Source of the DNA: Propionibacteriaceae bacterium AM104-82
GTDB taxonomy: Bacteria > Actinomycetota > Actinomycetes > Propionibacteriales > Propionibacteriaceae
Length of the DNA stretch: 64,000 nt
Direction of reading: 5' to 3'
Assembly: GCA_027658995.1 (NCBI GenBank)
Contig: JAQDQK010000015.1
Span: 22,762-86,761, forward strand
Part shown: one piece after another, positions 1 through 8,326 of the stretch
How the letters are laid out: each line of letters starts with the position of its first letter
Numbering within the stretch: position 1 is the first letter of the stretch
The notes under the pieces: model-generated
What the model saw: the letters and a program-made list of their open reading frames with translations, nothing else
Told to the model about the DNA's origin: nothing
Databases searched by the model: none
Position numbers and translations under genes: made by a program

Positions 1-1
1 C

Positions 2-2224
2 GAACTGCGCGAGACCGAGCGGCGCCTCGCGGAGGTCCGTCGTCAGCGCGAACGCCTCGACGCCGCCCTCGAGGTGCTCGGCGCGAGCGTCACCTCGGCC
101 GGATCCTTCGGCAAGCTCGCCGACCAGGCCCGTGCCGCCCTGGCCGATCGTGACGCAAAGGCCGTCGCCCGCGACGTCTACGCCGACGCGCAGGGCACCA
201 AGCGCGCCGTCGAGCGCGAGGTCGCCGACCTGGAGGCCGAGCGCCGCGTCGTGGAGACCGGCCGCGACAACATCCCCCGGCATCTGCACGAGACGCGCGA
301 CCTGCTCGCGAAGGTCGCGGGGCTCACCCCCGACGACCTGCCGTTCGTCGGCGAACTCGTCGAGGTCCGCACCGAGTACGAGCAGTGGCGCGAGGCGTTC
401 AACCTCGCGCTCGGCGGCTTTGCCACCACGATGCTGATCGACGCGTCGCATCTTCCCGCGTTCCGCGCCGCCATCGACTCGGTGCGATCCCGGGTCCGGC
501 TGCGCTACGAGGGCGTCCACACCGGCGTCGCGCAGGCCGAACGGCTCGACGACGACACGCTGCCCGGCCGCCTCGACTACCGCCGCACCGAGTTCACCGG
601 TTGGCTCCAGGAGCGCCTCGAGGCGCGCTTCGGCTACGTCTGCGTCGACAACCCGGCGGCGCTGTCGCGGCACAAGTTGGCGCTGACCGTCACAGGCCAG
701 ATGGCGCGCGGCAGCTCCGGCGCGCACGGTGGACACGGCACCGACAACGTGCTCGGCTTCTCCAACCAGCGGCGACTCTCGCTGCTCACCGACCGGATCG
801 ACGAGACCCGGTTCCGGCTCGTCGACGCCATCGACGCCGTCGACCGGGCCGCCCGCGCTCTCGACGACCTCGAGGCGCGCCGCACCGCATACGCCGAGGT
901 GTCCAACGTGACGTGGGACCAGGTCGACGTCGCCGGACTGGAGACCGAACTGGAGCGGTGGTCGCGCGTCATCGACGAGGTCACATCCGGCAACCCCGAG
1001 ATCGCCCGGGTGCAGAACCAGATCGCCAAGGCGCGCGACAAGGTCGCCGACCTGCAGCAGGCCATTGGCCGCGCCCGCCAGGAGCACGACCTGGCCGACG
1101 AGGCCCTCGGCGCCACCGTCGACGAGGTCGACGCGGCGCAGGCCATCGTCGACGCCGCCGAGGACGACGAGCGGACCCTGACCGCGGGGCAGCGCACCTA
1201 CCTCGACGCCCGGTTCGAGCTGGGCGGTGCCGCAGGCGACGAGTCGCGCACCGAGGAACTCGGACGCTTCGACGCGGCGCTTCGGCAGGCCTCCGCCAAG
1301 CTCGGGTCGGACCGGGACGCGGCGCAGGAGACGCTCGGCGAGTCGCGCGAGCGGCTGCGCCAGACCCTGACGTCGTTCCTGGAGCGGTGGCCGAACCCGA
1401 ACCTGCTCGCCGACCCGGATGAGTCGGTCGCCGACTTCGAGCGGATCATGGACGACCTGGAGGCAAGCGGGCTGCACGAGTTGGAGACGGAGTGGCGCGA
1501 CTCGCTGCTCAAGCTCTCCGGCAACGACCTGACCAACCTCGACGCGTCGCTGTCGCGGGCCGTGCGCGAGATCCGGGAGCGGATCGAGCCGATCAACCAG
1601 ATCATGTCGGACCTGCCGTTCTACGACGACGGATTCCGGCTGCAGATCGCCACGCAGGAGAGCAGTTCCGCCGTCCGGACCAGGTTCCGCCGCGAACTGC
1701 GCGACGTGCGCGCCGCCATCGACGCGGCGGACGACGATGCCGCCCGCGAGCAGGTCTACGTGCGGATGGCGAAGCTGATCCAGCGGATCCGCCGCACCGC
1801 GCCGGACTTCTCCGACCTGATCGACGTGCGCAACCACGTCAGGGTCAGCGCGGAGCGGGTGCGGGCTGGCAGCCGCGAGCACGTCGCGCTGTACGACCAC
1901 ATCGGCGAGAAGTCCGGAGGCGAGTCGCAGGAGTTGATCGCGTTCATCGTCGGGGCGGCGCTGCGCTACCAACTCGGCGACGCGGGGGCCGAGCGTCCGC
2001 GCTACGCGCCGGTGTTCCTCGACGAGGCCCTCATCAAGGCGGACGCGCACTTCACCAAGCGCGCGATCGGCGCCTGGCGGGGGCTTGGCTTCCAGTTGGT
2101 GATCGGAGCCCCGAACGACAAGTACAGCGCGATCGAGCCGCACGTCGACGTCGAATACGACATCCTCAAGGACACCCGCGGCCGGTCCTGGCCCAAGGCG
2201 AAGGTCGGGCTGCCCACGGACTGA
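2..2224 (+). CDS. jetC: Wadjet JetC / MksB-like SMC-type ATPase, 3' part
   Basis: The reading frame is already open at base 2, so the start and the N-terminal Walker A half lie outside the window. The visible 740 residues are mostly long charged coiled-coil helices around a globular hinge-like part (roughly residues 110-230), then a C-terminal ATPase head. The head carries the ABC-type signature GEKSGGESQEL and a Walker B-like segment ending in VFLDEALIKAD. This layout is that of the MukB/SbcC-like subunit of Wadjet (JetABCD, also called MksBEFG or EptABCD), which with its partners recognises and cleaves small circular plasmids. The next gene is on the other strand, so no jetD nuclease gene follows; it would have to lie upstream or be absent. 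A generic SbcC-like ATPase is the alternative, but the head motif and size fit JetC better. Confidence 0.8.
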   Translation, partial: ELRETERRLAEVRRQRERLDAALEVLGASVTSAGSFGKLADQARAALADRDAKAVARDVYADAQGTKRAVEREVADLEAERRVVETGRDNIPRHLHETRDLLAKVAGLTPDDLPFVGELVEVRTEYEQWREAFNLALGGFATTMLIDASHLPAFRAAIDSVRSRVRLRYEGVHTGVAQAERLDDDTLPGRLDYRRTEFTGWLQERLEARFGYVCVDNPAALSRHKLALTVTGQMARGSSGAHGGHGTDNVLGFSNQRRLSLLTDRIDETRFRLVDAIDAVDRAARALDDLEARRTAYAEVSNVTWDQVDVAGLETELERWSRVIDEVTSGNPEIARVQNQIAKARDKVADLQQAIGRARQEHDLADEALGATVDEVDAAQAIVDAAEDDERTLTAGQRTYLDARFELGGAAGDESRTEELGRFDAALRQASAKLGSDRDAAQETLGESRERLRQTLTSFLERWPNPNLLADPDESVADFERIMDDLEASGLHELETEWRDSLLKLSGNDLTNLDASLSRAVREIRERIEPINQIMSDLPFYDDGFRLQIATQESSSAVRTRFRRELRDVRAAIDAADDDAAREQVYVRMAKLIQRIRRTAPDFSDLIDVRNHVRVSAERVRAGSREHVALYDHIGEKSGGESQELIAFIVGAALRYQLGDAGAERPRYAPVFLDEALIKADAHFTKRAIGAWRGLGFQLVIGAPNDKYSAIEPHVDVEYDILKDTRGRSWPKAKVGLPTD

Positions 2225-2241
2225 TGTGGTGATGCGACCTG

Positions 2242-2329
2242 GGCGTTGAGCAGTAGTCGAAGGTCGATGCGGTGTGGAACGTGCAACTGCGCTCGCAAGC
2301 GCGTCGAACACGCAATGCTGCTCAACGCC
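2242..2329. repeat. Extended inverted repeat between convergent genes
   Basis: Two perfect 12-base arms, GGCGTTGAGCAG at 2242-2253 and CTGCTCAACGCC at 2318-2329, enclose a region with its own small stem (GCGCT/AGCGC around 2290-2303). It lies just after the jetC-like stop codon. It may act as a terminator or be a copy of a dispersed hairpin element; the sequence alone does not decide. Confidence 0.6.
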
Positions 2330-2385
2330 AATGCCAACGCCAAAGCCAACGCCGGGCCCTACCTACGGGTGCGACCAGGAACTCG

Positions 2386-2419
2386 ACGGCGCCGCCCGAC
2401 CGTAGTCGAGCGGCGCCGT
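2386..2419. terminator. Hairpin between jetC-like gene and iolG
   Basis: ACGGCGCCGC at 2386-2395 pairs perfectly with GCGGCGCCGT at 2410-2419. The hairpin sits between the convergent jetC-like gene and iolG, just past the iolG stop, so it could stop transcription from either side. There is no strong T-run. Confidence 0.5.
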
Positions 2420-2432
2420 GCGAACTCCAGGC

Positions 2433-3428
2433 TCAGGCGTCCAAGCGGACCGTCCTGCCCGAGTGGGCCGACTCCTCGGCCGCCTGGGCGACGACGAGGG
2501 CCGCGACACCGTCGGCGACCGTCGGGGACACCTCGGTGCCGTTGTTGATCGCGTCGATGAAGGCCGTCAACTCGTCGCGGTACGCGTCGGCGTAGCGCTG
2601 CAGGAAGAAGTTGAGGTACGGCTGCTGCACACCGGAGGTCTCCGCGGTGTTGACCGACAGCGTGGTCTCGCGCCAGTTGTCCATGCTGACCGAGCCCTTC
2701 GACCCGTGCACCTCGAGGCGCTGGTCGTAGCCGGTGACGCAGCGACGGTTGTTGGTGATCGACGCGACCGCGCCGTCCTTGCCGCGCAGCAGCACGAAGG
2801 CGGCGTCGAAGTCGCCGGTGCCCTTCAGTTCCGGCAGCACGTTCTGGCCGAAGGCGCTCACCTCGACGATGTCGCCGATGAAGAAGCGGGCCTCGTCGAA
2901 GTCGTGGATGGTCATGTCCTTGAACAGGCCGCCCGAGCCTGCGACGTACTCGGCCGACGGCGGCTGCGGGTCGCGGGCCACGATCACGACCTGCTCGATG
3001 TCGCCCAGTTCGCCTGCCTCGGCAAGCTCCTTGGCGCGCCGGATCGACGGGTCGTAGCGACGCTGGAAGCCGACCATGACGGGCGGGTGCTCGAACGTGG
3101 CGAGCTCGGCCTCGAGGGCGCGGGCCTCCTCGACGTCCTTGGCGACCGGCTTCTCGACGAGCACGGCCTTGCCTGCACGGGTCGCGCCGAGCACCTGCGG
3201 GGCGTGCGCGGCGGTCGGCGAGCCGATGATGACGGCGTCGACGTCCGGGTCGGCGAACAGTTCGTCGGCGTCCTTGTAGGCCTTGGCGCCGTAGAGCGCG
3301 GCGAGGTCCTCGGCCGCGGTTCCGATGGGATCGCACACGGCGATGAGCTCGGCCTGCGGGTGCGACGCGACGGTCTGGGCGTGCACCTTGCCGATCCGGC
3401 CTGCGCCGATGACGGCAACACGAAGCAT
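2433..3428 (-). CDS. iolG: Inositol 2-dehydrogenase (Gfo/Idh/MocA family)
   Basis: IolG oxidises myo-inositol to scyllo-inosose with NAD+, the first step of inositol breakdown. The 331-residue protein begins with a Rossmann nucleotide-binding loop (VIGAGRIG, about residues 6-13) and has the family EKP motif (about 92-94), GFQRRYD (about 119-125) and HDFDEARF (about 175) expected for inositol dehydrogenases. The start ATG has an AGGAG box 7 bases ahead. It is the last gene of a minus-strand pair behind the transaldolase-like gene, 28 bases apart, and belongs to the iol core by position. Five other Gfo/Idh genes occur in this window; this one is the best IolG candidate because of its place beside iolC-iolE. 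Confidence 0.88.
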   Translation of the reverse strand: MLRVAVIGAGRIGKVHAQTVASHPQAELIAVCDPIGTAAEDLAALYGAKAYKDADELFADPDVDAVIIGSPTAAHAPQVLGATRAGKAVLVEKPVAKDVEEARALEAELATFEHPPVMVGFQRRYDPSIRRAKELAEAGELGDIEQVVIVARDPQPPSAEYVAGSGGLFKDMTIHDFDEARFFIGDIVEVSAFGQNVLPELKGTGDFDAAFVLLRGKDGAVASITNNRRCVTGYDQRLEVHGSKGSVSMDNWRETTLSVNTAETSGVQQPYLNFFLQRYADAYRDELTAFIDAINNGTEVSPTVADGVAALVVAQAAEESAHSGRTVRLDA

Positions 3429-3456
3429 GGGGGTTCTCCTAAGGGGGAAGGAAAGA

Positions 3457-4536
3457 TCAGGGGGCGGGGATCAGGATGTCGGTGACGAGCTGATCGAGGT
3501 CGGCGTCGGCGGCCAGGAACTGGCGGAGCGTCTTGCGGGTCGGGCCGAACTGCTCGAACTCCTCCTCCGACATGCCGTCGACGTCGTAGGCCTTGCGGAA
3601 GTCCTCGATGCGCATCAGTTCGTCCAGGTACTCCTTGCGGACCGGCTCGTTGATCCTGTCGACGACCTGGTAGTCCGAGGCGTTGATGATCTCCTGCCAC
3701 TTGAACGGAGGGGAGACGACGAGGTCGCCGCCGACCAGTTCGGACCACTGCAGCACGTTGCGGAACGCGGCGGACAGGACGCGCGAGCGGAAGCCGCGCT
3801 CCTGGAAGATCTGGTAGGCCTTCTTGGCGCACGCGACGCCGGCCCATTCGAGCGCAGACGGGTCGATGAACATGCCATCGCGGGCGACGACCGACTTCAG
3901 CCAGTCGTCGAGGCGGCCGACCATGATGGTGACGACGGGGCCCATCTGCGAGATGTCGTGGCCCTCGGCGGCGCGCCGGTCCAGCCCGCGCTCGATGGCC
4001 TCGGCGGCCTTGACGGCCTGCGGCACGGAGAACGAGACGGTCACGTTGATGCTGACGCCGCGGTAGGTGGCGTCCTCGATCGCCTCGATGCCCGTCTTGG
4101 TCGCGGGGATCTTCACGACGATGTTCTCGGCCAGGTTGTGGAACTCCTCCGCCTGGTCGGCAAGTGCCTTGGCGTTGCGGTGGAAGCGGGGATCGGTCTG
4201 CACCGAGAGGCGGCCGTTGCGGCCGTTGTGCTCGTCGAAGATCGGCTTGAGAAGCTCGGCGGCCTCCACCGACAGGTCCTTGACGGCCTGCCAACCGATC
4301 GCGGCCTCGCCCCAGGTGGGGTTGGCGTCGGCGATGGCCTTGATGCGGGGGCGCCACACGTCGATGTTGGACTTGATGACGGTGTAGGCGATCACCGGAT
4401 TACACGTCGCGCCGACCCCGCCGAACGAGATGGACTGGCGCAACTCTTCGAGATCCGACGAGTCGTTCCAGAGGGCGGTGGGGGTGGTCTGGGCGGCCGT
4501 CAGCAACGGCCCGGGCGTGTAATCGATGTTGCTCAT
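3457..4536 (-). CDS. Transaldolase-family protein of the inositol cluster
   Basis: The 359-residue protein has the transaldolase-type motif GATCNP (about residues 42-47) and VVKIPATKTG with the presumed Schiff-base lysine at about residue 142. Class I aldolases of this family cleave or transfer a dihydroxyacetone unit. The start is placed at MSNIDY because AGGAG lies 8 bases upstream; an upstream in-frame ATG at 4587 lacks such a site. It precedes iolG in one transcription unit, behind its own operator-like site at 4627. Known iol pathways do not need a transaldolase, so its role here is unclear: it could process the C6 phospho-intermediate, or act in the pentose phosphate pathway. The family call is firm, the substrate is not known. 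Confidence 0.8.
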   Translation of the reverse strand: MSNIDYTPGPLLTAAQTTPTALWNDSSDLEELRQSISFGGVGATCNPVIAYTVIKSNIDVWRPRIKAIADANPTWGEAAIGWQAVKDLSVEAAELLKPIFDEHNGRNGRLSVQTDPRFHRNAKALADQAEEFHNLAENIVVKIPATKTGIEAIEDATYRGVSINVTVSFSVPQAVKAAEAIERGLDRRAAEGHDISQMGPVVTIMVGRLDDWLKSVVARDGMFIDPSALEWAGVACAKKAYQIFQERGFRSRVLSAAFRNVLQWSELVGGDLVVSPPFKWQEIINASDYQVVDRINEPVRKEYLDELMRIEDFRKAYDVDGMSEEEFEQFGPTRKTLRQFLAADADLDQLVTDILIPAP

Positions 4537-4626
4537 CCTTGGCTCCTGGTGGACTGCTCTGCGCCCGGCCTCAATGCCGCGCGCCAACGCGACAAGTCAA
4601 CCCCAATGTCCGGGTCGAGTCAAGTA

Positions 4627-4641
4627 TTTGTACACACATAC
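4627..4641. promoter_or_regulatory. GntR operator-like site upstream of transaldolase-iolG
   Basis: TTTGTACACACATAC lies about 90 bases before the transaldolase start. It shares the core T-TGTACACACA-A with the site before iolC (5516-5530) and a related site before iolA (22357-22368). A CACATGTG palindrome lies just beside it at 4646-4653. Binding by the adjacent GntR regulator is inferred from motif sharing. Confidence 0.6.
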
Positions 4642-4676
4642 GACGCACATGTGTGCTAATTCGGCCTTGAGCAGGC

Positions 4677-5420
4677 TCAGGAGGTGAACAGCGCGAACCG
4701 GAACGAGTACAGCGTCGGGCGGTAGATGTGCTGGCCGATCTCGACGGGGCGGCCCTCGAGCGTGCGGCCGACCCGGTGCATCGTGAGCAGCGGGGCTCCG
4801 GCCTGCTCCCCGAGCGTCGCCGCCTCCTCCTGGGTGGCGCCGCGCGCCCCGATCTCCTGGGTCGCCGAGGCGATGTCGATGCCCCGGTTGTGGAGGCACT
4901 GGTACAGGCCCGCCTCGCCCAGTTCCTGCCAGGTGGGCGCGATGTCCAGGGGGATCAGGTTGGTCAGCACGGCGAGCGGGTGGTCGTCGGCGTAGCGCAG
5001 TCGGCTGACGGCGAGAAGCCCGTCGTCGGGGGCGAGACCGAGTTGCTCGGCCTCCTTCGCGGTCGCCTGCCTGACCTGGTAGCTCAGCACCTTCGTGGTG
5101 GGCACGAAGCCGGCCTCCGCCAGGTCCTCGTTGAGCGAGCTCAGCTTCATGGGCCGGTGCACGTGCGGAGGCGTCACGCGGGTGCCGACTCCGCGGCGTC
5201 GGGTCAGCAGCCCCTTGTTCGCGAGTTCCTGCAGCGCGCGCCGCGCGGTCGGCCGGGCGACGTCGAGCCGGTTGGCCATCGAGACCTCGTCCTCGATCAT
5301 GGCGCCCGCCGGAAGCTCCCCGGAGAGGATGGCCGCCTCGATGGGCTGGGCGATCTGCTCATACAAAGGGGTCGAGGACGCCCGATCGATGACGATCGGC
5401 GGCGCGTACGTCTCCTCCAT
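4677..5420 (-). CDS. GntR/UTRA-family regulator of inositol genes
   Basis: The 247-residue protein has an N-terminal winged helix-turn-helix (about residues 15-80, with STPLYEQIAQPIEAAIL and VARPTARRALQELANKGLL typical of GntR) and a C-terminal UTRA ligand-binding domain (about 95-240). The chosen ATG at 5418-5420 has AGGAG 7 bases upstream; the longer frame upstream would overlap the divergent iolC promoter. It sits between the transaldolase-iolG pair and the divergent iolC operon, the usual place for the cluster regulator. By family it is most likely a repressor released by an inositol-derived ligand. Three shared operator-like sites in this window support a small regulon. It is not related to the DeoR-type IolR of Bacillus. 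Confidence 0.85.
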   Translation of the reverse strand: MEETYAPPIVIDRASSTPLYEQIAQPIEAAILSGELPAGAMIEDEVSMANRLDVARPTARRALQELANKGLLTRRRGVGTRVTPPHVHRPMKLSSLNEDLAEAGFVPTTKVLSYQVRQATAKEAEQLGLAPDDGLLAVSRLRYADDHPLAVLTNLIPLDIAPTWQELGEAGLYQCLHNRGIDIASATQEIGARGATQEEAATLGEQAGAPLLTMHRVGRTLEGRPVEIGQHIYRPTLYSFRFALFTS

Positions 5421-5515
5421 GGTGACTCCTAGCAGCGTCGGGTCCGGCGGCAACTTTGCCCTGGGGTGGCCAAACCCATGGTAGAGGGGATCATAGCGGC
5501 AGGGAATACCCCCTT

Positions 5516-5530
5516 TATGTACACACAAAG
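5516..5530. promoter_or_regulatory. GntR operator-like site at the iolC promoter
   Basis: TATGTACACACAAAG ends two bases before the -35 box TTGACC. It matches the site at 4627 (T-TGTACACACA-A). Its place between divergent gntR and iolC would allow control of both. Confidence 0.65.
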
Positions 5531-5532
5531 AG

Positions 5533-5562
5533 TTGACCCGGGCGACGTCCGGCTGGCAGACT
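5533..5562 (+). promoter_or_regulatory. Putative iolC operon promoter
   Basis: TTGACC (5533-5538) and CAGACT (5557-5562) are 18 bases apart, followed by AGGAGG (5576-5581) and the iolC ATG. The weak -10 is a caveat. Confidence 0.45.
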
Positions 5563-5587
5563 GAAACGCGGACGTAGGAGGTCGCCA

Positions 5588-6574
5588 ATGGTGGTGGATG
5601 ACTCGCGAGCACCCGAGGTACTTGTCATCGGTCGATGCAGCGTGGACGTCTACCCGTTGGAGGTCGGCGTCAAGCTTGAGGACGTCAAGGTCTTCGGGAA
5701 GTTCCTGGGCGGCTCTGCCACCAACGTCGCCGTCGCGGCCGCCAGGTACGGGCACCGCGTCACCGCGCTGACCGGGGTCGGCGACGACCCGTTCGGACGG
5801 TTCGTGATCTCCGAACTCGAACACTTCGGCGTCGACGCCTCCGAGGTGGTCGTCAACGACCGGTTCAACACCCCTGTGACGTTCTGCGAGATCTTCCCGC
5901 CTGACAACTTCCCGCTCTACTTCTACCGGCAGCCCACCACCCCCGACCTGGAGATCGGCCCGGGCGACCTGCCGGTCGACCTCGACAAGTACAAGATCAT
6001 CTGGCTGACGGGCACCGGGCTCGCGCACGAGCCGTCCCGCTCGGCGCACCACGCCGTCCTCGCCGCCGCCGTGAACTCCACCATCGTGCTCGACCTCGAC
6101 TACCGCGAGCGCTTCTGGGCCGACGAGGGCGTGCCGCGGCGCGCGATGGGAGACGTGCTTCCCCACGTCGACGTCGCGATCGGCAACCTCGAGGAGTGCA
6201 GGATCGCCACGGGGGAGAGCGACCCCGAGCGGGCCGCCGACGCGCTGCTCGCGATGGGCGTCACCATCGCCATCGTCAAGCAGGGGCCGGTCGGCACGCT
6301 GGTGAAGTCCGCCAACGAGCGCGCGTTCATGCCGGCGATCCCCGTCGAGGTCGTCAACGGACTGGGCGCGGGCGACGCGTTCGGCGGGGCCGTGTGCCAC
6401 GGCCTGCTGGAGGGCTGGGCGCCGCACCGGATCATCGAGTTCGCCTCTGCCGCCGGGGCGATCGCCACCACGCACATCGAATGCGCCTCGATCATGCCGA
6501 CCGAGGCGGAGGTCGACGCGCTGCTCGCCGAACACCCCGAGGTCACCGGGGCATTGGACGTGTGGTCGCGATGA
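5588..6574 (+). CDS. iolC: 5-dehydro-2-deoxygluconokinase
   Basis: IolC phosphorylates 5-keto-2-deoxygluconate (DKG) to DKG-6-phosphate. The 328-residue protein is a PfkB/ribokinase-family sugar kinase with the N-terminal GGSATNVAVAAARYG signature (about residues 41-55) and the C-terminal NGLGAGDAFGG motif with the catalytic Asp (about 258-268). The ATG follows AGGAGG by 6 bases. It opens a five-gene run; its stop overlaps the next ATG by 4 bases. Gene context with iolB, iolD and iolE fixes the substrate more than the family does. Confidence 0.92.
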   Translation: MVVDDSRAPEVLVIGRCSVDVYPLEVGVKLEDVKVFGKFLGGSATNVAVAAARYGHRVTALTGVGDDPFGRFVISELEHFGVDASEVVVNDRFNTPVTFCEIFPPDNFPLYFYRQPTTPDLEIGPGDLPVDLDKYKIIWLTGTGLAHEPSRSAHHAVLAAAVNSTIVLDLDYRERFWADEGVPRRAMGDVLPHVDVAIGNLEECRIATGESDPERAADALLAMGVTIAIVKQGPVGTLVKSANERAFMPAIPVEVVNGLGAGDAFGGAVCHGLLEGWAPHRIIEFASAAGAIATTHIECASIMPTEAEVDALLAEHPEVTGALDVWSR

Positions 6575-7437
6575 GCCTGATCCGCCGACTCGCAGAACTG
6601 CGCTTCCACCAGCCCGAGGCCTTCGCCGAGGCGCTTGCCACCCGCGAACACGGCGGCCTGCCCGAGGACCGCAGCAAGGCACTCTTCGTCGCGGCTGACC
6701 ACCCCGGACGCAACTCGCTCTCGGCGGGCGGCGACCCGATGGCGATGGCCGACCGCGAGGACTACCTGCAGCGCTGCATCACCGCACTGTCGCGCCCGGG
6801 CGTCACCGGCTTCCTGGGCACCCCCGACATGGTCGAGGACCTCACGGTGCTCGGCGCACTCGACGGCAAGGTCGTGCTCGGCTCCATGAACCGTTCGGGC
6901 CTGGCGGGCGGGAGGTTCGCCGTCGACGACCGAGTCACGGCCTACGACCCGGCTGGCATCGTCGCCTCGCGCCTCGACGGCGGCAAGATGCTGCTGCGGA
7001 TCGACCTCGACGACCCGGCGACCCCCGCGATGCTGGAGCGCGCAGGACGCCTCGTCTCCGAGTTGGCCGCCGCGGGCAGGATCGCGGTGATCGAGCCATT
7101 CATGGTGACGCCCTCCCCCGAGGGGCCCGTCCACGCACTCGACGCGGACAACATCGTCCGGTCGATCACCATCGCCTCGGCGCTCGGCAACACGTCGGCT
7201 CGCACCTGGCTGAAGATCCCGTGCACCGCCGACGTCGCGCGCACCGTCGCCGCCACCACGCTGCCCTGCCTGATGCTCGGCGGCGACGTGCCTGACGACC
7301 CCTACGCCGCCGTCACCAGTTGGCGCGACGCGCTCGCCCAACCCAACGCCATGGGCCTCGTGCTCGGGCGCTCCCTGCTGTTCCCGCGCGACGGCGACGT
7401 CGCGGCAAACGTCGACCGAATCGTGGAGGTCCTGTGA
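6571..7437 (+). CDS. Cgl0159-type (beta/alpha)8 protein, probable DKG-6-phosphate aldolase
   Basis: The 288-residue protein resembles the Cgl0159 family found in actinobacterial inositol clusters, related in fold to class I DeoC/FbaB-like aldolases. TWLKIPCTADVART (about residues 213-226) contains a lysine on a strand as in Schiff-base aldolases, and LFVAADHPGRNSL (about 39-51) is an FbaB-like segment. The pathway needs an enzyme (IolJ in Bacillus) that splits DKG-6-phosphate into dihydroxyacetone phosphate and malonate semialdehyde. No IolJ of the Bacillus type is present, so this protein is the natural candidate. It is coupled to iolC (ATGA overlap) and to iolB (GTGA overlap). The activity is inferred, not shown. 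Confidence 0.75.
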   Translation: MSLIRRLAELRFHQPEAFAEALATREHGGLPEDRSKALFVAADHPGRNSLSAGGDPMAMADREDYLQRCITALSRPGVTGFLGTPDMVEDLTVLGALDGKVVLGSMNRSGLAGGRFAVDDRVTAYDPAGIVASRLDGGKMLLRIDLDDPATPAMLERAGRLVSELAAAGRIAVIEPFMVTPSPEGPVHALDADNIVRSITIASALGNTSARTWLKIPCTADVARTVAATTLPCLMLGGDVPDDPYAAVTSWRDALAQPNAMGLVLGRSLLFPRDGDVAANVDRIVEVL

Positions 7438-8321
7438 GCGACAACGACACCTATGTGATCCGTGCCGGATCCACGGCGCACGGCCAGTTCGAGACGGACG
7501 TGGACGCCGGCCGGGCCGGATGGGAGTGGAGCAGCATCCGGGTGCTGAACCTGCCCGCCGGTGGCTCCGAGACCGTCGAGACCGGCGAGGATGAGATCCT
7601 GGTGCTCCCGCTCAGCGGCGCCTGCACCGTGACCTCCGACGGCGAACGGATCGACCTCGCGGGCCGCCCCGAGGTGTGGACGGCGATCACCGACTACCTC
7701 TACGTCCCACGGCGCAGCACCGTCACCATCAGCAGCGTCGACGGCGGCCGCTTCGCACTGCCCGGCTCCAAGGCGACCACCGACAAGCCGCTTCGCTACT
7801 GCCCGGTCACCGAGGTCGGCACGGGCCTGCGCGGGACAGGCAACTGCTCCCGCCAGGTCAACAACTACGCCCTCGGCAACGCCGTCGAGACCTCGCACCT
7901 GCTGGTCTGTGAGGTGCTGACCCCCAGCGGCAACTGGTCCAGCTACCCGCCCCACAAGCACGACGAGCACACCGACGTCGAGCGGGTGCTCGAGGAGATC
8001 TACTACTACGAGGTGCGGCCGGGACGCGGCGACGTGCCAGGCATGGCGCTGCAGCGCATCTACCCCTCGCCCGCGGGCGACATCGACGTGTGCGCAGAGG
8101 TCCACTCGGGCGACGTCGTGGTGATGCCCTTCGGCTATCACGGCCCCTCCGTCGCCGCCCCGGGCTACGACCTTTACTATCTCAACGTCATGGCCGGTCC
8201 CGCCGAGGACTCGACCTGGCTGATGACCGACGATCCGCACCACACGTGGATCCGCGAAACCTGGAATGACTCGGACGTCGATCCGCGCCTTCCCATGACC
8301 CCCCTCAACACCCAGGAGTGA
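7434..8321 (+). CDS. iolB: 5-deoxy-glucuronate isomerase
   Basis: IolB converts 5-deoxyglucuronate to DKG. The 295-residue protein is a bicupin with the metal-site region PPHKHDEH (about residues 177-184) followed by EEIYYYEV, both hallmarks of IolB, and a later cupin strand (VVVMPFGYHGPS). The GTG start at 7434 overlaps the previous stop by 4 bases, the same coupling used across this operon. Length is usual for the family. Confidence 0.93.
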   Translation: MSDNDTYVIRAGSTAHGQFETDVDAGRAGWEWSSIRVLNLPAGGSETVETGEDEILVLPLSGACTVTSDGERIDLAGRPEVWTAITDYLYVPRRSTVTISSVDGGRFALPGSKATTDKPLRYCPVTEVGTGLRGTGNCSRQVNNYALGNAVETSHLLVCEVLTPSGNWSSYPPHKHDEHTDVERVLEEIYYYEVRPGRGDVPGMALQRIYPSPAGDIDVCAEVHSGDVVVMPFGYHGPSVAAPGYDLYYLNVMAGPAEDSTWLMTDDPHHTWIRETWNDSDVDPRLPMTPLNTQE

Positions 8322-8326
8322 CATCC

